DNA of 64,000 nt from Pseudomonas sp. P8_229 (GCF_034008635.1 NZ_CP125378.1:4960501-5024500); one strand, 5' to 3'. Counted from the first letter of the stretch, positions 46,019-55,107 are shown. Made by a program: numbers and translations. The notes: generated by a model from the sequence alone, not told the origin.

Positions 46019-46039
46019 ATAAGTGAAACCGCGTCGCGG

Positions 46040-46176
46040 CCTTCGCGAGCAAGCCCGCTCCCACAGGGAATGCATTTCAAAGTGGAAACCCGACCAACCT
46101 GCTGGGAAGGAGGGGGCACCAAGCCAATTTCACAGGTGAATGCATTCCAAATGTGGGAGGACTTGCTCGCGAAGGG
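46040..46176. repeat. Degenerate REP pair between nasT and narK
   Basis: TTCGCGAGCAAGCCCGCTCCCACAG-type arm at 46040-46066 and a decayed partner GTGGGAGG-ACTTGCTCGC (5 bases missing) at 46152-46176. The region 45803-46199 otherwise holds only the narK promoter and leader. Confidence 0.65.
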
Positions 46177-46199
46177 GTCCGGAAAGCCACCGCAGAACT

Positions 46200-46775
46200 T
46201 CAGCCGAGCAGCTCACTCATGGCAATGATCTGCTCCGCCACTTGAATCAGTTTCTGCTGGCGGCTCATGGCCTGGCGCCGCATCAAGGTGTAGGCCTCTT
46301 CTTCATTGCAGTCCTTCATCTTCATCAGTAGCCCTTTGGCCAGTTCGATGCGCTTGCGCTCGGCCAGTTGCTGGTCGCGGGCCAGCAGTTGCGCGCGCAG
46401 GGCCTGATCGCTTTCGAAGCGCGCCATTGCCACATCGAGAATCGGCTGCAGGCGCTGAGCGTGAATGCCTTCGACGATGTAGGCACTGACCCCGGACTTG
46501 ATCGCCTGACGCATCACTCCCGGGTCATGTTCGTCGGTGAACATCACGATCGGCCGTGGCTGGTCGCGGCTCACCAGCACCACTTGCTCCATCACATCGC
46601 GGCTCGGTGACTCGGTATCGATCAGGATCACGTCCGGGCGCACCGTTTCGACGCGTGCCGGCAGGTCGATGGTCAGCCCGGACTCGTCAATGACCTCGAA
46701 ACCGGCCTCGGTCAGCGCAGCTTTCAGGCGCCCGACTTTTTTCGCGGTGTCGTTGATCAGCAGAATGCGCAACAT
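46200..46775 (-). CDS. nasT: NasT, ANTAR-domain transcription antiterminator
   Basis: 191 residues. Receiver-like domain (MLRILLINDTAKKVGRLKAAL; VILIDTES with the acidic residue) and a C-terminal ANTAR domain (ERKRIELAKGLLMKMKDCNEEEAYTLMRRQAMSRQQKLIQVA). It binds paired hexaloop RNA hairpins and prevents termination when NasS releases it in the presence of nitrate or nitrite. AGGAGA ribosome site; 15 bp after nasS. Targets here are the narK and nirB leaders, and perhaps the nasS leader. Confidence 0.93.
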   Translation of the reverse strand: MLRILLINDTAKKVGRLKAALTEAGFEVIDESGLTIDLPARVETVRPDVILIDTESPSRDVMEQVVLVSRDQPRPIVMFTDEHDPGVMRQAIKSGVSAYIVEGIHAQRLQPILDVAMARFESDQALRAQLLARDQQLAERKRIELAKGLLMKMKDCNEEEAYTLMRRQAMSRQQKLIQVAEQIIAMSELLG

Positions 46776-46790
46776 GTCGGCGATCTCCTG

Positions 46791-48002
46791 TCAGCGGCGG
46801 GCGAATAGGGGAGCGGCATCGCTCAGGGCGTGCAGTTTGAAACTGCGGGCGTAACCCGCCGGATCGCTGCCGTCCCAGACTTTGCCATCGAGCAACTGAC
46901 TGCTGCGCATGTCGGTGCCCCTCGCGGCGACACCAACCGCAGCGGCGGCTTCGCGATACAGATCGAGTTGTTGAACCTGACGGGCGACGGCAAGGTAATC
47001 CGGATCCTCGCGCAGCAAGCCCCAGCGGCGGAACTGGGTCATGAACCACATGCCGTCGGACAGATACGGCAGATTCACTTCGCCGTTGCCGTGAAAACGC
47101 AAGGCGTGCGGGTCTTGCCAGCGATTGCCGAGGCCGTCGGCGTAGTCGCCGAGAAAGCGTGGTTCGATGCAGGCGAGCGGGGCGTCGAGATATTCCGCCG
47201 CGCTCAGCAGTTGCGCGGTGCTGCGGCGGTTTTCCAGGCTTTGCTCAATGAAACGGCTCGCCTGGAGGATCGCCATCACCAGCGCCCTGGCGGTGTTGGG
47301 GTATTGCTCGACGAACGCGCGGGTGCAGCCAAGGACCTTTTCCGGGTGATCGGGCCAGATGGTCTGACTGGTGGCGAGGGTGAACCCCAGATTCTGCTGC
47401 ACGGCGCTGGCCGCCCACGGCTCACCGACGCAAAACCCATCGATGCGCCCGGCTTGCAGGTGCGCGACCATTTGCGGCGGCGGCACCACCACGCTGTCGA
47501 CATCCAGCAACGGATGAATGCCTTGGCTCGCCAGCCAGTAATAAAGCCACATCGCATGGGTGCCGGTGGGGAAGGTCTGGGCGAAGGTCAGTTTTGCGCG
47601 GGTTTGGTGCGCGTGGCGATCCAGCGCATCGGGACTGGTCACGCCCAACTGCTGCAAGCCGTGGGACAGGTTGAGGCTCTGACCGTTCTGGTTCAGCCCC
47701 ATCAATACCGCCATGTCGCTCGGGGCCACGCCGCCGATGCCCAGATGCACGGCGTAAATCAGCCCGTACAGGCTGTGGGCGACGTCCAGCTCGCCGCTGA
47801 CCAGTTTGTCGCGCAGCGTGGCCCATGACGCCTGGCGCTTGAGGTTGATCGTCAGGCCGTAAGGTTGGGCGAAGCCCTGCGTTGCGGCCACGACCACCGA
47901 GGCGCAATCGCTCAAGGCCATGAAGCCGAGGTTGATCACGCTTTTTTCCGGGGCATCACTGCCGTTGACCCAGGCCAGCGGCCCGACGGAGGAATCACTC
48001 AT
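46791..48002 (-). CDS. nasS: NasS, cytoplasmic nitrate/nitrite sensor
   Basis: 403 residues, related to the NrtA nitrate-binding protein, but with no signal peptide or lipobox, so it is cytoplasmic. NLGFMALSDCASVVVAATQGFAQPYGLTI, FPTGTHAMWLYYWLASQGIHP, and GFCVGEPWAASAVQQ are typical. It binds nitrate/nitrite and holds NasT when the ligand is absent. First gene of nasS-nasT, divergent from pyrD. Confidence 0.93.
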   Translation of the reverse strand: MSDSSVGPLAWVNGSDAPEKSVINLGFMALSDCASVVVAATQGFAQPYGLTINLKRQASWATLRDKLVSGELDVAHSLYGLIYAVHLGIGGVAPSDMAVLMGLNQNGQSLNLSHGLQQLGVTSPDALDRHAHQTRAKLTFAQTFPTGTHAMWLYYWLASQGIHPLLDVDSVVVPPPQMVAHLQAGRIDGFCVGEPWAASAVQQNLGFTLATSQTIWPDHPEKVLGCTRAFVEQYPNTARALVMAILQASRFIEQSLENRRSTAQLLSAAEYLDAPLACIEPRFLGDYADGLGNRWQDPHALRFHGNGEVNLPYLSDGMWFMTQFRRWGLLREDPDYLAVARQVQQLDLYREAAAAVGVAARGTDMRSSQLLDGKVWDGSDPAGYARSFKLHALSDAAPLFARR

Positions 48003-48016
48003 ATAAAGCCACCTTC

Positions 48017-48065
48017 AAAAAAAACGTCGTCCCAGGCTTTGCCCAGGCAAAACCGAAGAACGACG
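48017..48065 (-). terminator. Terminator-like hairpin in the nasS leader
   Basis: On the minus strand CGTCGT (48060-48065) pairs with ACGACG (48025-48030) around an inner TTTGC-CTGG-GCAAA hairpin, followed by eight T residues ending 14 bases before the nasS ATG. Confidence 0.6.
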
Positions 48066-48096
48066 CCGTTGTCCGTGCCCGCACGCCGCCATTGGC
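48062..48096 (-). promoter_or_regulatory. Possible dual hexaloop motif in the nasS leader
   Basis: Minus strand GCC-AATGGC-GGC (loop 48088-48093) and GAC-AACGGC-GTC (loop 48065-48070). Both loops have A1 and G4, and the second is identical in loop to the narK P1. Core stems are only three pairs, so support is weaker. The second hairpin uses bases of the terminator arm (48060-48065). Confidence 0.45.
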
Positions 48097-48119
48097 CTGT
48101 GGGCTGATAACCCGGAAGG

Positions 48120-48135
48120 TGCAAGGCATATGCCA
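48120..48135 (-). promoter_or_regulatory. Sigma54 (RpoN) promoter of nasS-nasT
   Basis: TGGCATATGCCTTGCA on the minus strand fits TGGCAC-N5-TTGCW with one mismatch. Confidence 0.7.
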
Positions 48136-48225
48136 GTCGGGCTGATTTGCGTGTGCGCCTCGCGCCGGGGGGCGTTGCCCGGCTATAATCGCCGCCTCTT
48201 TTCGCCGCCCGAGTCATCGCCGCCC

Positions 48226-49248
48226 ATGTACACCCTGGCCCGTCAGCTGTTGTTCAAACTTTCCCCGGAAACCTCCCACGATCTGTCGCTGGATCTGATC
48301 GGCGCGGGTGGGCGTTTGGGCCTCAACGGCATGCTGTGCAAGAAGCCGGCGAACGTGCCGGTGACCGTCATGGGCCTGGATTTTCCGAACCCGGTGGGTC
48401 TGGCGGCCGGTCTGGACAAGAACGGCGCGGCCATCGACGGCTTTTCGCAACTGGGCTTCGGTTTTGTCGAAATCGGCACCGTGACCCCGCGTCCGCAGCC
48501 GGGCAACCCGAAACCACGGATCTTCCGTCTGCCGGAAGCCGAGGCGATCATCAACCGCATGGGTTTCAACAACCTCGGTGTCGATAACCTGCTGGCGCGG
48601 GTCGCGGCGGCCAAATACAAGGGCGTGCTGGGGATCAACATCGGCAAGAACTTCGACACCCCGGTCGAGCGCGCGGTGGATGATTATCTGATCTGCCTGG
48701 ACAAGATTTACACCCACGCCAGCTACATCACCGTCAACGTCAGCTCGCCGAACACCCCGGGCCTGCGCAGCCTGCAGTTCGGTGATTCGCTCAAGCAGTT
48801 GCTGGCGGACCTGGCCACGCGCCGCGCCGAACTGGCCCTGCGTCACGGCAAGCACGTACCGCTGGCGATCAAGATCGCTCCGGACATGACCGACGAAGAG
48901 ACCGCGCAAGTGGCTCAAGCGCTGATCGAAACCGGTATGGACGCGGTGATCGCCACCAACACCACCCTGAGCCGTATTGGCGTCGAAGGCATGGAGCATG
49001 GTGACGAGGCGGGCGGTCTGTCCGGCGCTCCGGTGCGTGAGAAGAGCACGAATACCGTGAAGGTGCTGGCGGGCGAGTTGGCTGGACGTTTGCCGATCAT
49101 TGCTGCCGGTGGCATCACTGAAGGCAAGCATGCGGCCGAGAAGATTCTTGCGGGTGCAAGCCTGGTGCAGATCTATTCCGGGTTCATCTACAAAGGCCCG
49201 GCGCTGATTCGTGAGTCCGTGGACGCGATCGCCGCCCTGCGCAAATAA
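48226..49248 (+). CDS. pyrD: Dihydroorotate dehydrogenase (quinone), class 2
   Basis: 340 residues from [25 protein letters not shown], the membrane-associated N-terminal helices of class 2 enzymes. FMN and substrate motifs: [59 protein letters not shown] (catalytic Ser), IATNTTLSR and [11 protein letters not shown]. Oxidises dihydroorotate to orotate in pyrimidine synthesis. A perfect TATAAT lies at 48184-48189. The open frame begins at 48130, but the ATG at 48226 matches the family. Confidence 0.95.
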   Translation: MYTLARQLLFKLSPETSHDLSLDLIGAGGRLGLNGMLCKKPANVPVTVMGLDFPNPVGLAAGLDKNGAAIDGFSQLGFGFVEIGTVTPRPQPGNPKPRIFRLPEAEAIINRMGFNNLGVDNLLARVAAAKYKGVLGINIGKNFDTPVERAVDDYLICLDKIYTHASYITVNVSSPNTPGLRSLQFGDSLKQLLADLATRRAELALRHGKHVPLAIKIAPDMTDEETAQVAQALIETGMDAVIATNTTLSRIGVEGMEHGDEAGGLSGAPVREKSTNTVKVLAGELAGRLPIIAAGGITEGKHAAEKILAGASLVQIYSGFIYKGPALIRESVDAIAALRK

Positions 49249-49261
49249 CTGTGAGGGGCTT

Positions 49262-49398
49262 TTGTGGCGAGGGGATTTATCCCCGATGGGCTGCGAAGCG
49301 GCCCCAAAACCATTCACCTCACTGTGTCAGGTAAATCGGGATATCAGTATTTGCGACTGCTGCGCAGCCAATCGGGGATAAATCCCCTCGCCACAGGA
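49262..49398. repeat. Inverted repeat of the GGCGAGGGGATTTATCCCCGAT class
   Basis: TGTGGCGAGGGGATTTATCC (49262 on) and its inverted partner GGATAAATCCCCTCGCCACA (to 49398) flank about 95 bp containing a second inverted pair GCTGCGAAGCGG / GCTGCGCAGCC. A third repeat class, between pyrD and the rmf terminator. Confidence 0.75.
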
Positions 49399-49445
49399 TC
49401 CGGAAGTCTCTGAAGTCACAAGGATCACTTTGCGGCTGAACTGGC

Positions 49446-49472
49446 ATAAAAAAGGGCTCCTCGAAGGAGCCC
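49446..49472 (-). terminator. Terminator of rmf
   Basis: GGGCTCCT (49454-49461) pairs with AGGAGCCC, and on the minus strand the stem is followed by six T residues. Confidence 0.85.
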
Positions 49473-49557
49473 CTGGGCCGCAGCCCGCCGTCCGGGAAGG
49501 ACGTGCATGGTAAGTCGTTACAAATTCAGATTGTCGTGTCGGAATAAATGCCCTGTG

Positions 49558-49773
49558 TCAGCCGACGGCGTGAAGTTCGTTGAGTCTGTGGATTCCCGCA
49601 GTGCCGGTCATACCGTCCCAGTTGTCGCCGCGTCCTTCTCGCCAGCCGTTGATCCAGGCTTGACGTACCGACGGTAGAGTAAATGGGCAAAGCTCACGGG
49701 ATTTGCCACCAACGCCATATTGATATCCGCGCAAAAATGCTCTTTCCAACGGATCACGCTTAAGTCTTCTCAT
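49558..49773 (-). CDS. rmf: Ribosome modulation factor
   Basis: 71 residues, MRRLKRDPLERAFLRGYQYGVGGKSRELCPF ... RQAWINGWREGR. Small basic protein that dimerises 70S ribosomes to 100S in stationary phase. GAGGGAAA ribosome site, its own terminator, and a structured leader upstream on the same strand (49813-49904). Confidence 0.95.
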   Translation of the reverse strand: MRRLKRDPLERAFLRGYQYGVGGKSRELCPFTLPSVRQAWINGWREGRGDNWDGMTGTAGIHRLNELHAVG

Positions 49774-49812
49774 AGGGTGTTTCCCTCACTTGTTGACTGT
49801 TTGTGTCGCGTT

Positions 49813-49904
49813 GACCTCAACCGAGGTCTGGCAGAAAAACTCTGCCGGGGGCGGCTCGCTGCCGGCGTGGCGAGCCAAGGTGTTGACGCCGTTGCGACGT
49901 CAAC
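49813..49904 (-). ncRNA. Four-hairpin leader upstream of rmf (rmf RNA motif candidate)
   Basis: Four consecutive perfect stems: GACCTC-AACC-GAGGTC (49813-49828), GGCAGA-AAAAC-TCTGCC (49830-49846), GGCTCGC with GCGAGCC (49853-49876) and GTTGACG with CGTCAAC (49882-49904). They end 39 bases before the rmf start on the minus strand. A conserved structured element upstream of rmf is described for Pseudomonas (the rmf motif); strand and identity are assigned from position. The remainder of 49774-50303 holds the rlmL leader. Confidence 0.6.
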
Positions 49905-50104
49905 CTGTGTTCAGTTCTAACCAATGAGTCACACCGAGGGAATGATCGTTTTGTCATAAGGACGTAACGAAAATAGTGCTACAGCCATAAGTAACGACGG
50001 GTTTCATGAACGTTTTTTCAGCAAACCCCGGTATGATCGGCCCCGCGCTGGATGATGGGGTTAATCCTTTAGTGAGAATGACCCACGTTTGCGCTGGGGT
50101 ACTA

Positions 50105-50276
50105 AGCGACGAAGGGTCGCTTTAAGACTTTTTGTTTCATCAACTTTTTTATCTGTCCTTGCATCTAAGCTCTTTTAACCCGAGCAGTGGGGATGGAACG
50201 GCACACCTTCGTGCCACGCGGGCGCTCTTTTAGAAAAGCGCCTGATTGAAAACCGGATCGGCAATGCGTTGCCGAT
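50105..50276 (+). promoter_or_regulatory. Hairpin-rich leader of rlmL
   Basis: AGCGAC-GAAGG-GTCGCT (50105-50121, followed by a T-rich stretch), GGCAC-ACCTTC-GTGCC (50200-50215), GGCGCT..AGCGCC (50221-50242), and the 8-bp stem ATCGGCAA-TGCG-TTGCCGAT (50257-50276) that ends 27 bases before the rlmL ATG. The region 49905-50303 has no gene. Confidence 0.45.
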
Positions 50277-50303
50277 TCACTAGCCAAAGGCTCTGGAAAT
50301 ACC

Positions 50304-52574
50304 ATGTCCGATCGTTTCGAACTCTTCCTCACTTGCCCCAAAGGCCTTGAAGGCCTGCTCATCGAGGAAGCCGTCGGGCTTGGCCTTGAAGACGCCCGCG
50401 AGCACACCTCCGCCGTGCGTGGCATGGCGACCATGGAAACCGCTTACCGCCTGTGCCTCTGGTCGCGTCTGGCCAACCGTGTATTGCTGGTGCTCAAGCG
50501 CTTCCCGATGAAGGACGCCGAAGACCTGTACCACGGCGTACTCGACGTCGAGTGGCAGGATCACATGCTCAGCGACGGCACCCTGGCCGTTGAATTCAGC
50601 GGCCACGGCTCGGGGATCGACAACACCCACTTCGGCGCCTTGAAGGTCAAGGACGCCATCGTCGACAAACTGCGCACCCCGCAAGGCGACCGCCCGTCGA
50701 TCGACAAGCTCAACCCGGACCTGCGCATTCACCTGCGTCTGGATCGCGGCGAAGCGATCCTGTCCCTCGATCTCTCCGGCCACAGCCTGCACCAGCGCGG
50801 TTACCGCCTGCAGCAGGGCGCTGCGCCGCTGAAGGAAAACCTCGCGGCGGCGATCCTGATCCGCTCCGGCTGGCCGCGCATTGCGGCCGAAGGCGGCGCG
50901 CTGGCTGACCCGATGTGTGGTGTCGGTACGTTCCTCGTTGAAGCCGGCATGATCGCCGCCGACATGGCGCCGAACCTGCGCCGCGAGCAGTGGGGCTTCA
51001 CCGCATGGCTGGGTCACGTCCCGGCGCTGTGGAAAAAACTCCATGAAGAAGCTGTTGAGCGTGCCGCTGCCGGTCTGGCCAAGCCACCGCTGTGGATTCG
51101 TGGTTATGAAGCTGACCCGCGTCTGATTCAGCCAGGCCGCAACAACGTCGAGCGTGCTGGCCTGAGCGAGTGGATCAAGATCTACCAGGGCGAAGTCGCG
51201 ACCTTCGAGCCGCGTCCGGATCAGAACCAGAAAGGTCTGGTGATCTGCAACCCGCCATACGGCGAGCGTCTGGGTGACGAAGCCAGCTTGCTGTACCTCT
51301 ACCAGAACCTCGGTGAGCGTCTGCGTCAGGCCTGCCTGAACTGGGAAGCAGCGGTGTTCACCGGTGCGCCGGATCTGGGCAAGCGCATGGGCATTCGCAG
51401 CCACAAACAGTATTCGTTCTGGAACGGCGCGTTGCCGTGCAAGCTGCTGTTGATCAAAGTGCTGCCGGATCAGTTCGTCACTGGCGAGCGCCGCACCCCG
51501 GAACAACGTCAGGCCGAGCGCGAGCAAGCCGCTTATGACCAGACCCCGGACGAGCCGCAAGAGCGCAAGTTCAACAAGAACGGCAACCCGATCAAGCCGG
51601 CGCCAGCACCGGCTCCGGTGATCGAGCAGCCGCGCTTGAGCGAAGGCGGGCAGATGTTTGCCAACCGTCTGCAAAAGAATCTCAAGGCCATGGGCAAGTG
51701 GGTCAAGCGCGAAGGCATTGATTGCTACCGCGTCTACGATGCCGACATGCCGGAATATGCGATGGCCATCGACCTGTACCACGATTGGGTGCATGTGCAG
51801 GAATACGCTGCGCCGAAATCGATCGATCCGGAAAAGGCCTCGGCACGCATGTTCGACGCCCTGGCCGCCATTCCGCAGGCGCTGAACGTCGACAAAAGCC
51901 GCGTGGTGGTCAAACGCCGCGAGCGCCAGAGCGGCACCAAACAGTACGAGCGTCAGGCCGCGCAGGGCAAGTTCAATGAGGTCAGCGAAGGCGGCGTCAA
52001 GCTGCTGGTGAACCTCACCGACTACCTCGACACCGGGCTGTTCCTCGATCACCGTCCAATCCGCATGCGCATTCAGAAAGAGGCGGCCGGCAAGCGCTTC
52101 CTCAATCTGTTCTGCTATACCGCGACGGCCAGCGTGCACGCGGCCAAGGGCGGTGCGCGCAGCACCACCAGCGTCGACCTGTCGAAAACCTACCTCGACT
52201 GGGCGCGCCGCAACCTGTCGCTGAACGGTTTCTCCGACAAGAACCGTCTGGAACAGGGCGATGTGATGGCATGGCTGGAAAGCAGCCGGGACGAGTACGA
52301 CCTGATCTTCATCGATCCGCCGACCTTCTCCAACTCCAAGCGCATGGAGGGCATCTTCGACGTGCAGCGTGACCAGGTGCAGTTGATCGACCTGGCCATG
52401 GCCCGTCTGGCGCCGGGTGGCGTGCTGTATTTCTCCAACAACTTCCGCAAGTTCCAGTTGGAGGAGAACCTCGCCGAGCGCTACGCGGTCGAGGAAATCA
52501 GCGCCCAGACCATCGACCCGGATTTCGCCCGCAACACCAAAATCCACCGCGCCTGGAAAATCACGGCTCGTTGA
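50304..52574 (+). CDS. rlmL: Bifunctional 23S rRNA methyltransferase (m2G2445 / m7G2069)
   Basis: 756 residues, the fused RlmKL form. N-terminal THUMP domain (about residues 45-155), a first methyltransferase with DPMCGVGTFLVEAGMIAADMAPN and NPPYGERLG (m2G2445), and a second methyltransferase from about residue 480, with FLDHRPIRMRIQKEAAGKRFLNLFCYTATASVHAA and IFIDPPTFSNSKRM (m7G2069). Acts on naked 23S rRNA during 50S assembly. The linker residues 420-445 are Pro/Ala-rich. Confidence 0.95.
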   Translation: MSDRFELFLTCPKGLEGLLIEEAVGLGLEDAREHTSAVRGMATMETAYRLCLWSRLANRVLLVLKRFPMKDAEDLYHGVLDVEWQDHMLSDGTLAVEFSGHGSGIDNTHFGALKVKDAIVDKLRTPQGDRPSIDKLNPDLRIHLRLDRGEAILSLDLSGHSLHQRGYRLQQGAAPLKENLAAAILIRSGWPRIAAEGGALADPMCGVGTFLVEAGMIAADMAPNLRREQWGFTAWLGHVPALWKKLHEEAVERAAAGLAKPPLWIRGYEADPRLIQPGRNNVERAGLSEWIKIYQGEVATFEPRPDQNQKGLVICNPPYGERLGDEASLLYLYQNLGERLRQACLNWEAAVFTGAPDLGKRMGIRSHKQYSFWNGALPCKLLLIKVLPDQFVTGERRTPEQRQAEREQAAYDQTPDEPQERKFNKNGNPIKPAPAPAPVIEQPRLSEGGQMFANRLQKNLKAMGKWVKREGIDCYRVYDADMPEYAMAIDLYHDWVHVQEYAAPKSIDPEKASARMFDALAAIPQALNVDKSRVVVKRRERQSGTKQYERQAAQGKFNEVSEGGVKLLVNLTDYLDTGLFLDHRPIRMRIQKEAAGKRFLNLFCYTATASVHAAKGGARSTTSVDLSKTYLDWARRNLSLNGFSDKNRLEQGDVMAWLESSRDEYDLIFIDPPTFSNSKRMEGIFDVQRDQVQLIDLAMARLAPGGVLYFSNNFRKFQLEENLAERYAVEEISAQTIDPDFARNTKIHRAWKITAR

Positions 52575-52588
52575 CGCTTTGCGCAATT

Positions 52589-52628
52589 GGATCCACAGAG
52601 CCTTGATTTTTAAAGGCTCCGTGGATCC
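52589..52628 (+). promoter_or_regulatory. Long hairpin after rlmL
   Basis: GGATCCACAGAGCCTT (52589-52604) and AAGGCTCCGTGGATCC (52613-52628) pair with one mismatch around an AT-rich loop. No T-tract follows, so it may be a 3'-end stabiliser or a weak terminator. Confidence 0.45.
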
Positions 52629-52719
52629 TCCTGCGCTAGCTAAATTAGTGGCTAATAGCTATAACTCACACACGGTCAATGGGGTTTTCCCGCAAATACT
52701 GGCGTAGTGAGCTGCCCTT

Positions 52720-55107
52720 ATGTCGTTGCACCCCGTGCGCCCAAGGATTCTGGGTTTTATCAGCGAAGAAGTCTCGGCCTGGCTGGTCGCGCTGCTGGTA
52801 TTGCTCGCCGGCGGGATTCTCACGGGGCTGCTCGCCTGGGCCACCCTCAACCAGTTTCATCATCAATTGCGGCAACGCTTCCAGCTGTTGGCCAATGAGC
52901 GTTACAGCCGTATCGAAGAACGTTTTCAGGATCAGGAACAGCGCCTCGATGGCCTGCGCCGTTTCTTCGCCAACTCCCGTTCGGTGTCTCGTGCCGAATT
53001 CGACGGTTATGCCAAACCCCTGTTATTGCGTACCCAGGCCTATTCCTATGCGCCGCGGGTGAGCCGTGCCGAGCGTCCGGCGGTCGAACAAGCCGTGCGC
53101 GACGAGGGTTTCAGCACCTTCACCTTTCGTGAGCTGAACGCCGAAGACCAGTTGCAGGCGGCCGGAGATCGCCCTGAATACGTGCCCGTGATCTACACCC
53201 AGAGCCAGAGTCACCTGCCGACGCCCCTGGGTTACGACTTGCTCGCGCAACCGTTGCGTCGGGCAACACTGGAGCGTGCCGACCGCACCGGGCACATGGC
53301 GGTTTCACAGCCGTTGCACCTGGTGGGCATCGATCCGGCGTATGCCCGGGGCGTGTTGCTGCTGGCGCCAGTCACCCGTGAAGGAGCACCGAAAGGGCCG
53401 CCGGAAGGCTATGTGATGGCGGTGATCAGCATGCATCAGTTGCTGGCCGACGGCTTGCCCGAGGACAGCCAGGACTTCCTCAGCGTACGCATCCTCGATC
53501 TGTCCACCGAGGATCAGCATGAGGTGCTGTACGAGTCGGCCAACAAAGCGGGGGCCAGTGATCTTTCTGCCACGCGCTTGTTGCGTCTGGCTGACCACGA
53601 CTATCAAGTGGACATGCAGCCCAGCGAAGCCTTTCTGCAGGCCAACCATTCGTCGATCAGCAGCCTGGTGGTGCTGGGTGCGCTGCTGAGTCTGTTGCTC
53701 AGCGCGTTGCTGTATGTGCTGGTCAGTCAGCGTCAGCGCGCCTTGCGCATGGTTGAGTTGCGCACCCAGGAACTGCATGACCGCGAGCAGGAATTACGCG
53801 GCACCCATGGCCAGTTGCGCGGAGTGCTGAACGCGGCAACACAAGTGGCGATCATCGCCACCGATCTGCGTGGGGTGATCAACACCTTCAACCCCGGCGC
53901 GGAACAGATGCTCGGCTACAGCAGCGCCGATGTCGTCGGCCACATGACCCTGGAAAACCTGCACCTGCCGCGCGAACTGGCAGCGCGTTCGGCGGAGTTG
54001 GGCGCGCGCTACGGCAAGAGCATTCCAACCTGCCACGCGATGCTGGTCGAGGGCGGCGAGGTCGGTGGTCATGAAGCGCGCGAGTGGACGCTGGTGCGCA
54101 GCGATGGCAGCCATCTGCCGGTGAACATGCTCGCCACCCCGGTGCTCGATGAGCAGGGACTGTGGGTCGGGCATCTGGCGATCTGCATCGACATCACCGA
54201 ACGCAAGCGCGTGCACGAGGCGCTGGCGGCGCGGGATGTGCTGCTGAAAAAGCTCAGCGCTCACGTGCCCGGCGGCATCTACCAATTCAAGATGGAATTC
54301 GACGGGCGCTTCAGCGTGATCTATGCCAGTGACGGCATCCGCGAGATCTACGAGCTGGCGCCGGACGTGCTGCTGCTCGATGCCGAAGCGATCTTTTCCC
54401 GCATTCATCCGCAAGACATCACCCGTGTACGCACCTCGATTCGCGCCTCGGCGGAAAACCTCAGTCCCTGGCGCGAGGAATACCGCGTGCAACTGCCCGA
54501 GCGCGGCCTGCGCTGGGTGCGCGGCGAGGCGACGCCGGAAGAGCTGCCGGGCGGCGGTGTGCTGTGGCACGGCTACATCTCGGACATTTCCGACCTGAAG
54601 CGGGTGGAAGAGGAACTGCGGGCGCTGTCGGTCACCGACTCACTGACTGGCATCCACAACCGCCGCTATTTTCAGGAGCGCCTGACCACCGAAATGGCCC
54701 GGGTCGAGCGCGGCGGCGGCGAACTGTCGGTGATCATGCTCGACATCGACCACTTCAAACGGATCAACGACCAGTACGGCCATGCCGTGGGCGACCGTGT
54801 GTTGCAGGCGGTGTGCGAACGCATCGGCCATCGCTTGCGGCGCACGGATGTGTTCTGCCGTCTGGGCGGCGAGGAATTCATGGTGCTGTGCCCGGACATC
54901 GACGGCGAGCACGCCTACATCCTTGCCATGGAGCTGTGGCAAGGCTTGCGCAGTGCGCCGGTGGACGTGGTCGGGGTGGTGACAGCCAGTTTCGGCATCG
55001 CCAGCTGGCGACCGGGGGAGGGCGCGGATGCGCTGTTGTTGCGAGCGGATTCGGGCGTGTACGCGGCGAAGCAGGCCGGACGGGATCGGGTTGAGCAGAT
55101 GAGCTAG
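52720..55107 (+). CDS. Membrane diguanylate cyclase with CHASE, two PAS and GGDEF domains
   Basis: 795 residues. TM1 (about residues 20-45, LVALLVLLAGGILTGLLAW), a periplasmic CHASE domain (RRFFANSRSVSRAEFDGY; PRVSRAERPAVE; PLGYDLLAQPLRRATLERA), TM2 (SSLVVLGALLSLLLSALLYVLV), a short coiled linker, two PAS domains (NAATQVAIIATDLRGVINTFNPGAEQMLGY and a second near VIYASDGIREIYEL), then GGDEF with RLGGEEFMV. The RxxD product-inhibition site (RRTD) sits five residues before GGEEF. It makes cyclic di-GMP; the periplasmic ligand is unknown. Confidence 0.9.
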   Translation: MSLHPVRPRILGFISEEVSAWLVALLVLLAGGILTGLLAWATLNQFHHQLRQRFQLLANERYSRIEERFQDQEQRLDGLRRFFANSRSVSRAEFDGYAKPLLLRTQAYSYAPRVSRAERPAVEQAVRDEGFSTFTFRELNAEDQLQAAGDRPEYVPVIYTQSQSHLPTPLGYDLLAQPLRRATLERADRTGHMAVSQPLHLVGIDPAYARGVLLLAPVTREGAPKGPPEGYVMAVISMHQLLADGLPEDSQDFLSVRILDLSTEDQHEVLYESANKAGASDLSATRLLRLADHDYQVDMQPSEAFLQANHSSISSLVVLGALLSLLLSALLYVLVSQRQRALRMVELRTQELHDREQELRGTHGQLRGVLNAATQVAIIATDLRGVINTFNPGAEQMLGYSSADVVGHMTLENLHLPRELAARSAELGARYGKSIPTCHAMLVEGGEVGGHEAREWTLVRSDGSHLPVNMLATPVLDEQGLWVGHLAICIDITERKRVHEALAARDVLLKKLSAHVPGGIYQFKMEFDGRFSVIYASDGIREIYELAPDVLLLDAEAIFSRIHPQDITRVRTSIRASAENLSPWREEYRVQLPERGLRWVRGEATPEELPGGGVLWHGYISDISDLKRVEEELRALSVTDSLTGIHNRRYFQERLTTEMARVERGGGELSVIMLDIDHFKRINDQYGHAVGDRVLQAVCERIGHRLRRTDVFCRLGGEEFMVLCPDIDGEHAYILAMELWQGLRSAPVDVVGVVTASFGIASWRPGEGADALLLRADSGVYAAKQAGRDRVEQMS

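Noticed and set aside
46116..46148. Possible NtrC enhancer near narK (GCACC ... GGTG)
   Set aside because: The half-sites are spaced too far apart for the NtrC consensus; not reported as a site.
49720..49920. Small plus-strand open frame over the rmf start and leader
   Set aside because: It overlaps rmf antisense and the structured leader and has no ribosome site or homology.
50280..52586. 768-codon open frame antisense to rlmL
   Set aside because: rlmL is full length and clear; the opposite frame is a GC-bias artefact.
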